DNA of 64,000 nucleotides from Aphrophora alni (Eukaryota > Arthropoda > Insecta > Hemiptera > Aphrophoridae). Shown one piece after another: positions 1-11,470 of this stretch (its first letter is position 1; every line of letters starts with the position of its first letter). The translations under genes and the position numbers were made by a program. Below the pieces are notes generated by a model that worked only from the letters and a program-made list of their open reading frames with translations, had not been told where the DNA came from and did no database searches. The stretch covers positions 15,904,098 to 15,968,097 of the forward strand of contig OY740772.1 of assembly GCA_963513935.1 (NCBI GenBank). Reading direction: 5' to 3'.

Positions 1-616
1 AAAAGGAAAGAGATTCGTTAAAAGTCAACGTTTGGTGTGGCCTGTCCAAAGAACAAGTGATTGGGCCATTTTTTTTCCTGCTGAACAAAATATCAATGGT
101 AATGTTTACCTGGTCATGTTGGAGAACTGTTATTTTCCTCAACTCGAAGAAATGAAATATTTAAATAGTCTTTATTTTACAGCAAGACAGAGCGCCTCCA
201 CGTTACAAAACCATTGTTTGAGATGCCTTAAATGTAAAGTTCCCAAAGTGGATTGGGATAGGTGGCCCTAATCATGGTTTCCAAGGAGCACAGACTTGAC
301 TCCGTGTGACTTTTTTTCTGTGGGCATGTCAAAACACAGTTTATAACAAAAAAATTCGCAATTAGGCTCATCTGAGAGAGATAGAATCAGACATCCACTG
401 TAACAAGAGAAATGTTGTACAACGTGTGGGGTGAAATAGACCATCTTCTGGATGTCTTTAGAGCAACAAATACTGGCCAATTGAAGTGTAATAATTATAT
501 ATATATAAATCTTTTTATTGTCAGGATTTCCAAAAAATAAATGTTTTTGTCGTAACTTAGCTCGTTTTCTTTTTATTTAATAATTAAACCGCACCATTAT
601 TTTATGAACACCCGGT
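1..616 (+). pseudogene. Mariner-like (DDE) transposase, C-terminal half, decayed
   Basis: Transposase of the Tc1/mariner-like superfamily, which cuts and pastes its own element in the nucleus. The first frame reads KVNVWCGLSKEQVIGPFFF and then NINGNVYLVMLENC, matching the core between the first and second catalytic acidic residues. After about position 150 the frame is broken; the usual second-Asp block (FQQDGAPPH type) is unrecognisable. Near 285-330 another frame gives STDLTPCDFF, the block around the third acidic residue, and near 455-480 the LEQQILA tail. Downstream non-coding DNA ends at about 590-616 in TTTTATGAACACCCGG, which looks like the 3' terminal inverted repeat. The 5' part lies outside the window. 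Frameshifts and stops show the copy is dead. Family assignment is from remembered motifs, not a search. Confidence 0.8.
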
Positions 617-1560
617 ATTAGTATATGTGTACAAAAATTAAAATTATACTTATTAAAATTTAAAATGACAGGGATATAAATACTTGAAAGAGAATTAAGA
701 GTCTTTACGTGTAGGTTGTCGTGAGTACTAGCAATGAATACATATATTCATTGGTACTAGTCAAAATATTAAGAAATCACCAAGGAAAATAAATACAAAT
801 AATAAAAATGAAGCAAAAATGAAACAAAAAATGAAGCAAAGCTATGCATTAACTCAAAACTAAGAATACTTAAAGAAATAAAAACTTACAACAATAACTA
901 GCTTATTTTAATATATTACTTCAAAAATGTTATTTACTATTTCTGGGGTAACTGAAAAGAGCCAAAATTTAATTGTATTAAAAAAAAATTATTTCCTTTT
1001 ATAGAGATTACAAATTATATAAAAAATTTACATTATATGATATGAACGAAAATTATAATTATATTTATTAAAATTTGTAACACTGCTGATAGAAATATAG
1101 ATACTAATTATGTATAACAATGCAAAGACTTTTAAAACAAAAATATATCTCAAAGGAAGAATGAAGAATGGCATAAATAAATGATACAAATAAGAAAGGA
1201 AGAACGAAGTGGAGATAAATCTGTACTGGGATTTTTAAGTTTTAATAGAGATAAACCTAATATATGTTTTCGAATATTAAAATACAATTTTTATATTTGC
1301 AACATAAATACTTTTCCAGCACGAAATGTCATAATAAATTTAGTAGACACAGCTTTCAAATTGCAAGGCATATCCGGTTTTCAAGAAAGCTTTCTGTCAA
1401 CCAATCAATCATAAATAATTAGTTTGATCACGCTGAACAATCACTGCAATTAAGTGTAGGGATATCGTAAAAGGCAATGAAAATATAGTTCGTTATTTAT
1501 TTTTGTTTTGTTTTCTTCTTGGTTATTATCGCCATATAAAAAAAAGGAGAAAATAAAGAC
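617..1560. other. AT-rich stretch without a recognisable gene
   Basis: A 77-codon frame opening with ATG lies at 1181-1414 on the plus strand. It has no recognisable domain and no splice or poly(A) context, so I do not call it a gene. Confidence 0.5.
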
Positions 1561-1675
1561 CCCTAGCCCTCGAATTGTCTGGTCGGAAGAGAACAAGAGT
1601 TGGTCAAAAGATACATGATAGTAAATATTAAAGAGAGGGATCTAAGCCAAGACTATTCGACAAAAGATGTACTCT
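1561..1675 (+). repeat. Dispersed repeat family D1, copy 1
   Basis: Shares GGTCGGAAGAGAACAAGAGT, GAGAGGGATCTAA and CCAAGACTAT with copies at about 3.1, 14.3, 22.8, 27.6, 28.9, 50.7, 52.6 and 57.2 kb. No coding potential or terminal structure is recognised. A strong donor-like CTACAG|GTGAGT lies just downstream at about 1700 but is not linked to an exon. Confidence 0.75.
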
Positions 1676-2458
1676 TGATATTGTACACACGTAATCACTA
1701 CAGGTGAGTCTCTGGCAATTTTTATTGTGCAAGATTTAGAAATACAGAGAACCTTCTAACTTCACCCTAAGAAATAACAACTCTTATTGGAGTGAAGTTT
1801 TCTTGGTAGAAAGTTAAAAATCGAAATGTAAAAAATGCTGAAACCAATTTAACCAATCAATATTCACTATTTCTTTACACGACGAAGAAGGTTAATGTTT
1901 TGATTGACAAAAAAATTCAATTACACAAAACAGCTGTTTGTTTCTGTTTCTTAAAGTCTAAACCATTTCAATATTCGTTACCACAACAACTTATTTTATA
2001 AATGTAATTACAGCTGATTTATTAGAAGAACAATAAAATCAATTTTATGTTAGGTTAACCAACAAGAATCAGGAAAGATTATGAACATAATCTACATCAT
2101 TTCCGTTACGTTACGTACAAGCTTCTTGAAATCCAGCAGTTGTATTTCGAAACAGACTTCAAAACAATAGTTTCATTTTTTGAGATAACAGTTTGGGATT
2201 ATAAAAATTTGTGTTAGAAAGCTTTCAGAGTTTTCGTATTTAGGTTATGTTACTTGGTCATAATTTGAAACAATTCAGAGCAACTAATTTACAAATTGTT
2301 TAATGAATTTTGTAAATTTGAATACACTTCCTTTCAGTAGTCCGATTTACTGGCACGAATAAAATTATGGAATTGGATTTTTACAGGTTAGGTTTAGCTC
2401 AAAGTTAATAAAAAATATGGGAATAACTGTTTTGTAAAATAAATTCAAAATTTGTACA
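1676..2458. other. Stretch without a recognisable gene
   Basis: AT-rich with scattered CAGCTG E-box words. I see no coding frame or repeat boundary here. Confidence 0.45.
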
Positions 2459-2998
2459 CAGGGTGTTTCAAAAATACGTGTCAAATTTAGAAAGCGATTC
2501 AGGATATCAAAATCTAAAAACAAATTATTATAAACACATGTCAGAAAACGTTTTATTATCCGTCTGTCGACCTTTTTCGAAAAATAATGGTAACTTTAGA
2601 AATTATTAAGATTTTTGAGTCGAAATTTGGTATTGATAATTTGTATGGTAAGTTTTACCAATGTACCAAAAATCAATCTTTTTAAAATGGCCGCCATTTA
2701 ATTTTTTTGTAAAGTTAATACCATTAGAAATATTAAAAATTTCAAACGGCCACCATTTTGACAATTTATAAGATATAGTTTTGATTCTTTGTATACTAAT
2801 AAACTTAACAAGACAAGTGTACACCAATTTAAAACTTGTAATTGTGTAATTTATTTAGTTATCATTATTTTTCGAAAAAAATCAAAATGCCCGACAGACA
2901 TATACCGAAGCATTTTCAGACACATATTTAAAGGAAATGTTTCCTTTATTTTGATGCCAACTTTCAAAGTTGGAACCAATATTTTTGAAACACCCTGT
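2459..2998. mobile_element. MITE-like element with CAGGGTGTTTC termini
   Basis: The left end reads ACAGGGTGTTTCAAAAATA and the right end is its reverse complement (TATTTTTGAAACACCCTGT), giving a 19-bp terminal inverted repeat around about 540 bp of non-coding DNA. The interior has ATGGCCGCCATTT-type words also seen in the 10.1-kb element. The ends resemble the terminus of the mariner-like copy at 590-616, so it is plausibly a non-autonomous derivative. A target-site duplication is not clean. Confidence 0.75.
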
Positions 2999-3097
2999 AT
3001 AACTGCATTGTCACATTCGTTTTGTGCAGTGATATAAACCATAAAAAATGGTAAATTTATTACAGATGAAATCCTCAATGGTCTACTTAGCTGACAA

Positions 3098-3205
3098 TCC
3101 CAAGGTATCCTAGCTGGATCTACACTCTTTCTTCATCTAGTCTTCGGTTAGATCCATCTCCTACATCCTATCAGATTTCTCTTATCCAACTCATGTTATC
3201 TTCCA
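3098..3205 (-). repeat. Dispersed repeat D1, copy 2
   Basis: Reverse orientation of the 1561-1675 repeat: CCTAGCTGGATCTACA, TCTAGTCTTCGGTTAGATCC and CTATCAGATTTCTC align in order. Confidence 0.7.
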
Positions 3206-3555
3206 CTTTATTAGAGTATTAGGGACTAGTGATTTCATTTTATGTCATTTTTGCTCATAAAAAACAACTTTTTAGCCTTTCAAAAATATATATATGAGAG
3301 AGAAAGTAAATATATACGAAATTTAATCTCCAAAACTGTACATCACAATTGTGGGTCCCAACAATTAAACTTATGCGAGGTGTTTTGTGTGCGTAGGTTT
3401 AATTACAGCTGCAATTAATTGTGTACGTTTGTTACAAAACAGATAAGTAAGAATGACGTAGAACATACATAACCTTATTGTAAGCAAGGCGTTGGTGACG
3501 TTGGTAAATTAATTAATCAACCTAACTAATTTATGGGGACATATGTTTGGTTCAG
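3206..3555. other. Stretch without a recognisable gene
   Basis: Plain AT-rich DNA; nothing supported beyond a short ATATATATG/AGAGAG low-complexity patch near 3290. Confidence 0.45.
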
Positions 3556-3559
3556 TACA

Positions 3560-4210
3560 CTTGAATAAACAGTGTAAAAATGGCAGTGATTTGATTAAAA
3601 TCAAATATAATAACACAAAAGAAAAAAAGTAGAGGGAAATTTGAATGTAAAAGTGATGTAACTGGGAAGTTAATTTTTTTCTTTTTGTGTGGGAAACCGA
3701 AAAAATAGCAAAATCGGACTGAAGTTTCGTTTAATAAGTGCATAAAAGTGCATTTTTGATGTACTTTGAGTGCATCGCTACACTATTTTTTATAACTCCG
3801 GCTTCGTCGAAAAAAAAAAAAAAAAAAAACAATTGAAAATACTCCTACTCAAAAATGAAGAGAATAGTAACATTAAGAGTACTTCCCAACCTCAAAAAAT
3901 TTGAATTTCTGGATTAAAGGTTTTTTTACTAATAATCCAACAATAGTAATGAGGTAAAAATTATCAGATCTTCACAAAAATTAAACAAAATATGCAGATT
4001 TATACTAGAAATCGGCGGTCAAATTTGCAAAAACAAAAATTAATTTTTACGATCACATATCCCATTTTTGAAAAAAATTTAAATTTGTAATTTAATGAGA
4101 ATTGGTCGTAGAGTAAACTTTTTTTCAATTGTAAGTTTTTAAGTTTTTTACCTTCTTTCTAGTGAACATATGGAAGAATTTGTTTATTAAGGTAAATCGT
4201 CCTTTTTTTA

Positions 4211-4248
<38 letters not shown>

Positions 4249-5155
4249 GTTTTTTTTTCACTTAACCTAACCTAATCAGATATCCGTAAAATTTTATTTA
4301 AATAACAATCTCAATCAAATAAACAAGTTTTCAATTAAATTTTATAAATGGGCGACGTCGTTGTCTAAATCCGGCCCTGATTTATTTGGGGGAAACTTAG
4401 TAAAATGACAAATTTTGTTTATTAAAAACATGCACTTAATTTTGATAAATATATTCTTGCATATGTTTACTAGAAAGTAGGTAAAATAACTGACAATTAA
4501 AAAAAAAAAATTATTCTATGACCACTTCTCATTAAATTACAAATCTTTAATTTTTTTTTCGAAAATAGCCAACTGTGGCCGTAAAAATGAAACTTTTTTT
4601 CAAAATTTGACCACAGATTTCTAGTGTAAAGCCACATAATTTGTACAATTTTCTTGAAGATCTGATGATTCTTACCCAATTTGTTGCATTATTAGTGAAA
4701 AAAAAAATCTCAAATGTAGAAATTCGATTTTTTTTGAGGTTGGAAGTACTCTTAATGTTACTATACCCTACCATTTCGATAATCTCTTCATTTCCGAGTA
4801 TTTACATTTTGTTATTTTTCTACGACCCATAGAGCCGGAGATATTAAAAAAAAATAGTGCAGAGATGCACTCAAAATGCATCAAAAGTGCACTTATATGC
4901 ATTTTTCTAGCGAAGCTCCAGTCCGATTTTTCTATTTATTTCGGTTTTCCACTCAGTTACATGTACAAAAAAAAGAGGAAAAAATTCAACTTCCCAGTTA
5001 ACATACTTCCCATCAAATTTTGGACTAATTTATCTCTACTAAATAGCTCATTTTTGTTACAAATTTGTAAGTTAATATGTTTGGAGATAATATTTGACAC
5101 AACAACCATATTAAAAAAATTAATATATTGTCAATTGAAACACCTTGTATATAAC
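3560..5155. mobile_element. Large foldback element (about 0.6-kb arms)
   Basis: Sequence from about 3560 to 4180 is repeated in reverse complement from about 4480 to 5100. Matching landmarks in order from the outside are: AACTGGGAAGTT (3660 / 4990), GAAACCGAAA and AAATCGGACTG (3700 / 4925), TTTTGATG...TGAGTGCATC (3755 / 4870), TAACATTAAGAGTACTTCC (3870 / 4740) and CAGATCTTC (3965 / 4660). Identity is roughly 70-80% by eye, so the arms are old. The spacer holds an (AAT)n run at 4208-4245. The right end finishes in AACACCTTGTAT at about 5142-5153, reminiscent of the CAGGGTGTTTC termini. No transposase is visible. Confidence 0.8.
4208..4245. repeat. (AAT)n microsatellite
   Basis: About 12 uninterrupted AAT units in the spacer of the large foldback. 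Confidence 0.9.
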
Positions 5156-5690
5156 CTAGTTAAATGTATCACATACATGTCCCGATATGTATATTATTAG
5201 AAGTGTAAAAGTAACCTTGGTAAATTAAAACAACCCGCATGTTATAATACAACCTTCATCTCTATTGTTACAAATAACCTAAAACAAGTGAGTGCGTGCT
5301 TGTTAGTTAGCTGGATGTGTCTAACCATGCCTAATTAGGCCAGTTGGTCGACCTTGGTAGGCCTTTAATTAACATGGCACCTCAGCTCCTAGTCATTGCA
5401 ATATTATCAACACCCTTCTAATCAGTTTGGACAGTTGCATTTTTTACAAACAAAATCCACTCGGATGAAAATCTGACAAAAACAATATGGAAAGATATAG
5501 TTTTTATTCTTGTAAGAAAATCTGTAATTATTCATAAAATGTAAAATGTTTCTGAGTAGATTTTTCATCAAAATCGATTGGACAAATCATTTCTTCTTTC
5601 TTGGGTTCATGTCAGTACTTTTCTGGTTTTAAAGTCATTGGATATTGATGGATTGTTCATATTATTAATGTTATTTCAAAATTTGGCATC
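5156..5690. other. Stretch without a recognisable gene
   Basis: No coding frame, repeat end or RNA structure is supported here. Confidence 0.4.
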
Positions 5691-5694
5691 TTTG

Positions 5695-5910
5695 TTGTAT
5701 ATAAAAACTAAGACGTGACGTTTCGAGATTATAAATCAACTTCCGTTTTCAAGTGGTCTCGTTAAAATCTAACCTGAAAATGGTTTTAAAGTCAATGGAT
5801 AATGATAGATGTTTATATTATTGATATTATCTGTATATTTGGCATTTTTTTGTGGTTATAAAAACTAAGAGACGACGTTTCGAGTATGTATATCAAGTGA
5901 TCTTGTTAAC
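5695..5910 (-). repeat. Family H repeat: two tandem partial copies with GAAACGTC motif
   Basis: On the minus strand both copies read CACTTGA...CTCGAAACGTC. The copy at 5700-5755 contains two small hairpins before the GAAAC (AAC-GGAA-GTT and GATT-TAT-AATC). The copy at 5868-5915 lacks the first hairpin. Related sequence lies at 28.33-28.67, 31.43-31.76 and 63.86 kb. The layout resembles the hammerhead-like motifs elsewhere but is further from the canonical core. Confidence 0.55.
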
Positions 5911-6079
5911 ATCAAACTGAAAAATGACAATCAAAACACTTAACCCTAGAACCCTACTCATTCGTCAAAATTACGACCCGCCCTTTGTAAAATTCGGAGA
6001 ACTCGTAAACAAAAGACGGACACGTTCTGTCTTTTTGTTTACCTTCCTGCCATTGTGAATAGAGGCCACTGTCTCTTCG

Positions 6080-6421
6080 GCTATGAATGAAAATTATTGA
6101 CGTCTTACATACATCGATTGGATGAAGACCAGAATTTAATTGCAAAAATAATCTTCAGCGATGAGTCGACTTTCCATGTAAGTGGCAAAGTCGGATTTTG
6201 GGGGCAGGGAAAATCCACGACAATCCTTGGAACATGTTCATAATAGACCAAAGCAATACTCGAAATATCTCTTTTGTGCGTTAAGTAAGAGCAAAGTTTA
6301 CGGTCCTTACTTTCTTCAAAAGAAGACCATCAATATAATTGTCTACCTAGATATGATGGCAAACGTTTCAAACTCAGAGATTGGAAAGGACGACCAAGAA
6401 GCCCGCATACACTTTCAGTAA
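6080..6421 (+). pseudogene. Mariner-like (DDE) transposase, catalytic middle part, decayed
   Basis: Starting near 6113 the frame reads RLDEDQNLIAKIIFSDEST, where FSDE carries the first catalytic Asp of the DDE/D triad, followed by FHVSGKVG. A one-base shift near 6180-6200 moves into a second frame reading ENPRQSLEHVHNRPKQ, then LFCALSKSKVYGP and INIIVYLDMM. This is the stretch that precedes the C-terminal part preserved at 1-480, but from a different copy. The frame ends at 6419-6421. Sequence upstream of 6080 is not recognisable as transposase and the termini are not identified. A broken fossil of the same superfamily. Confidence 0.8.
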
Positions 6422-8200
6422 GGTATTTTTTCAATGTGTATAACAAAAAATTACAATTTTCTCTATCGATTGAATCCAATGTTGCTCCAGTGTAAACTCT
6501 AAGAACACAAACAAATAGTATTTGTCGCCTTCTCTAAATACTGGTAAGTGAGTTATCGGTAAAAAAAAAAAAAAAAAAATCTACTATAGATCAGTCTAAA
6601 TACATATCTTAAAATTGGCTTTACAGATTTCTGAATTTTAGTGAAGTGTCAAGCTTAATTACCCAAACTCGTTTGCAAAATTGTTAGTAAACATATATTA
6701 CAGTTTAGGGAAAATATGAGAAAACAAAAAGTTATATTGACTATCATCATTAAAACTGGTTCATACTGGTTTATGGCACAAGCGAAGCAAAATTAGACCC
6801 TTATTTTAATATTTACTTATAGATGTATTCCATGGTTCATTTTCACTACTTGGTATTGTTGGGGAAGTGTGAGAAAGTTTGTGCACCAATTATTAAACAA
6901 ATCTCGTTAAAAATGTTTTAAAAAAAACCTCAAATAAGTTCTACCAAAATATGACTGAAAATTCTCCAGATCGATTTATAATGATAGTTTAGTTTAAACA
7001 ACGGAATTCCACTCGGAGTATTATATTTGCGAACAAGAACAATGGACGTTTGAAGTAGGCTATAATGTGAGTTAAACTGGATTGTTTATTGACAAGTATG
7101 ATTCATGTTTTAACAATAAACAGTAAAACAGGCTGCTTTTATTTCTCAAATGAAGTACAAGAAATTGTAAACGTCACAAATGTTGGTTCAATAGTGGATA
7201 GAATAAAATTTGAAAATAAATTCTTCAAACAGTACGTTTATCACAAGTCGAGGTCAATATTTATGATTTAGTAGTTGTGATTCAATAAAAATGTGAAAAC
7301 GAACAGTCAGTGAAAAAAAAGTATGAACTTTCTTTGGTTTATCATAAGCTGGTCAGACCACATTAATGACACGTGTAATAAAGTTTTTACTATTATGCAC
7401 CCTCTGAAGAAGACTGCTGTTTTATGTTATACAGTAGTTTGTAAAACTAAGGAAGACGGCTGCTACCTGGCGAAACCCTCTCTCACGCACGCACACTTAC
7501 AGACGTCCTGCCCCAGACAAGCTGCCTAATTATTTACTCACCCACTGCAAACTCTTTTGTTACAAAGACGACTTTTTTAATGCTTCCTAAATTGGTAAAT
7601 ACCGAATGCTAATGTTCATAAAATTTGCTTTAAAAACGACTCCAAACAAAAAGATAACGTGAATAAAAGAAAAAGAAAATAGTAAAGAAAGAATGTTGAA
7701 ATATATGTCATATGGTTGATACAATACATACACGACGAAAATGTTATCTAACATGTCCTAACATAAAATATACAGATAAAAAACATGTACAAACATTGCA
7801 AAAAAGCAAACACTAAAACCTGCTTCCTTTTTTCTTTGAACTGAAACCTCATGAAATAGTTTGGTCATTCGATACGATATTAACAAAAAAACAACTATTA
7901 TTAATTATTGCCCTACTGGACTGGTTATGTTAATAACTTATTTACCTTTGTTTTCGTAAATTTGGCGTATATGTGATTTATTTATGTTGAAGTAGTGATA
8001 CGAATAAAACCAATGCAAGAATAAACAACAATGAAGAGGTTGATAATGTCTGAATAATAGGCAAAACGTCGTAATTAATAGAAAAAAAGAAACAAAGAAA
8101 TTTTGAGCGGTGGAAAAAAAAAATTGATCTACTACTATTATGACATATTAAAAAAAATATATTGGTATGATTTAGAAAAACAACGCACAGAAATCAATTC
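6422..8200. other. Stretch without a recognisable gene
   Basis: Two ORFs at 7089-7271 and 7323-7529 (plus) have no recognisable domain and sit in ordinary AT-rich DNA. A donor-like TACTG|GTAAGTGAG occurs at about 6543 with no matching exon. A single GAGAAAGTTTGTGCA word at about 6868 resembles the 52-bp satellite monomer at 16 kb. Confidence 0.4.
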
Positions 8201-8230
8201 ATTGTTTATGTCTCCAGTTGCAATATATTA

Positions 8231-8419
8231 TGAAACTAAATATAGTATACCTATATAAACATATATACATATACCTGGTATTCCCGTCATGCAACTTGTG
8301 TTGTAGTTTACACTACGCGTTTCGAGAACAGGTTCTCATCTTCATACAACACAAGTTGCATGACGGGAATACCAGGTATATGTATATATGTTTATATAGG
8401 TATACTATATTTAGTTTCA
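8231..8419. repeat. Perfect 75-bp inverted repeat with 39-nt loop
   Basis: Positions 8231-8305 and 8345-8419 are exact reverse complements over 75 bp by eye. The loop (8306-8344), read on the minus strand, is TGAAGAT, then GAGAAC-CT-GTTCTC, then GAAACGCGTAG: the hammerhead-like core with a 6-bp helix II. The cytosine expected before TGA is A here. Perfect arms imply a very recent origin, gene conversion or an assembly/sequencing foldback artefact. Confidence 0.9.
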
Positions 8420-8799
8420 GATATCAATTGATTACAAATAAACGTAATCCATTGGGCTGCACAAAAATCAAGCTATAAATGGTAACTCCTATTAACTTTC
8501 GAGCAACAGACCTAAATAGTTAAAAATAATTGGTACCAGGAATTTAATTAAATTCCGTTTCTCCATGCACTTTTAAATTTGAAAAACATAAATTTGGGGC
8601 ACTTATTTAACAGCAAACTGTTATAAAATACTAGATTCAAAAACTTGTCCCTTGCATTATAAAAAATGATGCTTTATTAAAGTTATTCTTGAAAAGTATA
8701 TTAACCAAATATAAAAGAAACACTTTCAGTGACAAAAATAAAATATATGGTATGTTAGAATAAAACTCGAACACAAGATCACACAAAAATTACGTTTAG

Positions 8800-8945
8800 T
8801 TATTCAAACACGTTTCAACGACAAAGACGCCATCCTCAGTGATATATGAGCTACAATAACTAAACTATTACTAAGTTATAGTTTAGTTATTGTAGCTCAA
8901 GTATCACTGAGGATGGCGACTTTGTTGTACCCTGTACAATACAAT
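8800..8945. repeat. Foldback with hammerhead-like motif, locus 8.8 kb
   Basis: Arms of about 52 bp (8817-8868 / 8878-8929) meet at a TTATAGTTTAG centre. The minus strand of the left arm reads TATCA-CTGAGGA, a GGCG...CGTT hairpin, then GAAACGTG. The right arm has CTGAGGATGGCGAC but loses GAAAC, ending in ACCCTG. The outer tail (TGTTCGAGTTTTATT in minus orientation) is shared with the 11.4- and 59.2-kb copies. Confidence 0.75.
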
Positions 8946-9509
8946 ACAACACATAACAATACAATATAATAGAACTATGATATTTTTAATAAATCATATA
9001 TATCTTAGAGCTGATTATGAGAAAATACTTTTTTATAATAACCCCATCGCTGATTTGTTTGTTTGTTTTTTTTACCGCTAATTCACGAGCGTCTTTTTTT
9101 ATAGAGGTGTCGACCGATTTTTTTTTGGGTCACTAAAACATTTGTACAAAAATTTAATCAAATCGTTACAGCCGGTTTTGAAAAAAATTGTAATTTTGTG
9201 TTTTTTCTTATGACAGGTTTCCCATAAAATTTGAGTTATGAAAATAACCAACTTTGACCGTAGTCATTAAAAGCTCGATTTTAATGAAAGATGCCTCGAG
9301 CTGAGGACAAGTTTAGGGGACTAAATGTATAAACATATTTTCAAAGACAACCAACGAAGTGACTTTTTTAAAGTCGAAAAGTTGTCGATGGTTTTGAAGT
9401 GAGAAAGTTTGTGAAAAGTTTTTTCTATTTATTTGCAAACAGTTTTACGTGATTCAGTTTTATTACATTTTAAAAAAATATCCACCTCAGTAAAACAATA
9501 AGTTGTAAA
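8946..9509. other. Stretch with a diffuse dispersed repeat only
   Basis: GAGGTGTCGACCGATTTTTT followed by TGGGTC (about 9105-9130) recurs in altered form near 63755-63785 (GAGATGTCGACCATATTTTT). No gene is seen. Confidence 0.4.
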
Positions 9510-9829
9510 TTAAAAAACCGTGCACACTTGATTGAGATAAGAACGACTCGTGCAGATAAGATGCAGTACCCACGTCATACACAGATACGACCTTAGTACT
9601 GTACTAATTAAATATAAATCGTACGCAGCATTTAACTTGATCTGACCTGAACGAGAGGTCGTTGGCTCGAGTGGAAACAACAAAATATTAGTGAAGGGAG
9701 AAAGGTCATTTGTCGACATAGGATGTGCCTCAGGTGAAAGTATTGTTTTTCTGATGACTTGACGTTTATCGTGGCTAGTATATCTTTGTTTAGTTGTTAG
9801 ACATTTCCACAGCTGTCTACATTCATAAA
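9510..9829 (-). CDS. Unrecognised open frame, about 106 codons, minus strand
   Basis: The minus-strand frame is open from just after a TAA at about 9830 down to a TAA at 9510-9512. An in-frame ATG is at 9717-9719, but the frame continues upstream with plausible residues (VIRKTILSPEAHPMSTNDL). Base composition is richer in G+C than the flanks. The LSPE...LSPF...TTSRSG pattern faintly recalls the C-terminal linker of pogo/Tigger-type transposases, but this is a weak inference. I cannot name a family. No clear splice site or poly(A) signal is tied to it. It may be a transposon relic or an exon. Confidence 0.3.
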
Positions 9830-9977
9830 GTTATGACCCTCTAATCCACGAAATTGTATAATAATGGGAGAAAGTACTGAAAAACTCTAGAGATTATTGA
9901 TAAAAAGTTAATGTAACACCCCTATAAATGTAATGTCCAAAAGTTACTCGATTTGGCCTTGTATTGGTAAATCAAGA

Positions 9978-10075
9978 AGTCTGAACCGGTAGGGTAGTTT
10001 TGTTTAAAACGGTTGTTACACGTGTTTTCTGAACCTTGTAATTGTGTGTAATACTACTTTATTGACGTCGGCATA
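9978..10075 (-). repeat. SINE-like dispersed family S, partial copy
   Basis: Matches 39.85 kb (inverted) and 45.4 kb: CCGGTAGGGTA, TTTGTTTAAAAC, GTTGTTACAC and GTAATTGTGT occur in the same order. Confidence 0.65.
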
Positions 10076-10132
10076 ACACTTTACTTTAAAACACGTCTAC
10101 ATACAAACTTATTTGCCCTTTTCCTGCATACG

Positions 10133-10747
10133 CTATACAGGGTGTTCAAAAAATAGTGATTCCTTGGGTACCGTTTCAAAATAGCGGCTATTTTAAATAT
10201 TTTCAAATTTCACAAAAGTTGTGTTTCTTTAAAAAGTGTTCATTTTGTACATGTTTGAAAATAAAATAATATTTATGTATTGATAATTTGTGATTTTATG
10301 ATATTTGTAACAGTTTTAACATTGTTTAAATGGAGAAAACTGTAGGTATAGCAAGGAAGAAATTAATTTCTCTGTTATTCTTCGTCCAAAATAAGCTTAA
10401 TAACATATCGTTGGAATCTCCATAAAACTTACTACATTTTATGTATCTTGCAATTTTTTGTAAAATTAACGTTTTTCGTGAAATTTGCCGAAATATTTAA
10501 AATAGCCGCCATTTTGAAACGGTTGAAGATTTTTTTATTCATATTTTGCACAAAGATAGCGGCCAATTAGATGAACATTTGTGCAGAATCTCAACGCTGT
10601 AACTAAAACAGTTCGGGAGTTATGAATTATTTTGTAAAAAACACATACAGGAGATAGGACATATGTCTATATAAATAGTTTTGCTTATTTTGACCCAAGG
10701 AATCACTTCGTAAATTATTGCCCCACGTTTTTTGAACACCCTGTATA
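10133..10747. mobile_element. MITE-like element with CAGGGTGTTC termini
   Basis: Left end TATACAGGGTGTTCAAAAAA and right end TTTTTTGAACACCCTGTATA are inverted copies, with TA dinucleotides outside both ends as expected for a TA target-site duplication. The roughly 600-bp interior is non-coding and contains ATAGCCGCCATTTTGAAAC. Same family style as 2459-2998. Confidence 0.8.
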
Positions 10748-10769
10748 TCTAACTGTGTTTTTGTTGATA

Positions 10770-11150
10770 TATTGTGAGTACCTAATTTGTGGCTCAATCT
10801 GTATATAGAAGACTTTAATTTCTAAAAAAAATTAATTTGTTTCATATTTTTATTAAAATCAGAGCCATTAATTTTATGCAGTTCTGATAGTTTGAAAGTT
10901 CAAAAATCATATTTTATGTATTTTTAGGATATCCTGTGGGTACCTTATTTTTCGCTCACTCTGTAAATAGAAGACTTTAATTTCAATACAATTCTGTTTG
11001 TTTTATAGAAAAAAAGATATTAAACCATTATGATATTTTTGAATATTAAAAAAACATATTAACGAATATTTAGGACATCCTGTTGTGGGTACTTAATTTT
11101 TCGTTTATTTGTAAATAGAAGACTTTAAGTGCTACGAGGTTAATTTGTGA
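10770..11150. repeat. Three-copy tandem repeat, about 150-160 bp period
   Basis: ATAGAAGACTTTAA recurs at about 10805, 10967 and 11115, each time preceded by a ...CTGT...GTAC(C/T)T...TTTTTCG block. A partial copy (CATATTTTATGAATTTTTAG) occurs near 13585. Non-coding. Confidence 0.65.
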
Positions 11151-11204
11151 TAAACATTAAAAAAATTGTCCTAAAAATTGTTGTTATTAAATTTGAAAGT
11201 CTCG

Positions 11205-11470
11205 ACGATAAAGTCGCCATCTTTTGCAAAGTGATGCACGATCTATAATAACTAAACTATAACTCTTATAAAAGGTTAGGTTGTTTTGTTTGTGTTAAAC
11301 ATAAAAAATATCCTAAAAATCTTTTCTTTTTTAATTTGAAAGTCTTAACGATAAAGTCGCCATCTTCAAAGATGCAAGAGCTACAATAACTAAACTATAA
11401 AAATTATTGTAGCTCGTGTACCACTGAAGATGGCGACTTTGTTGGTGAAACGCGTTTAAATAAATAAACG
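11205..11470. repeat. Hammerhead-like repeats, locus 11.2-11.4 kb
   Basis: A decayed single copy at 11205-11270 is followed by a foldback (11345-11398 / 11403-11446). The plus strand of the right arm reads CACTGAAGA, GGCGAC-TTT-GTTGGT, GAAACGCG, with the shared tail GTTCAAGTTTTATT after it. Left-arm spacing is altered (an AAGATGC insertion). Confidence 0.7.
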
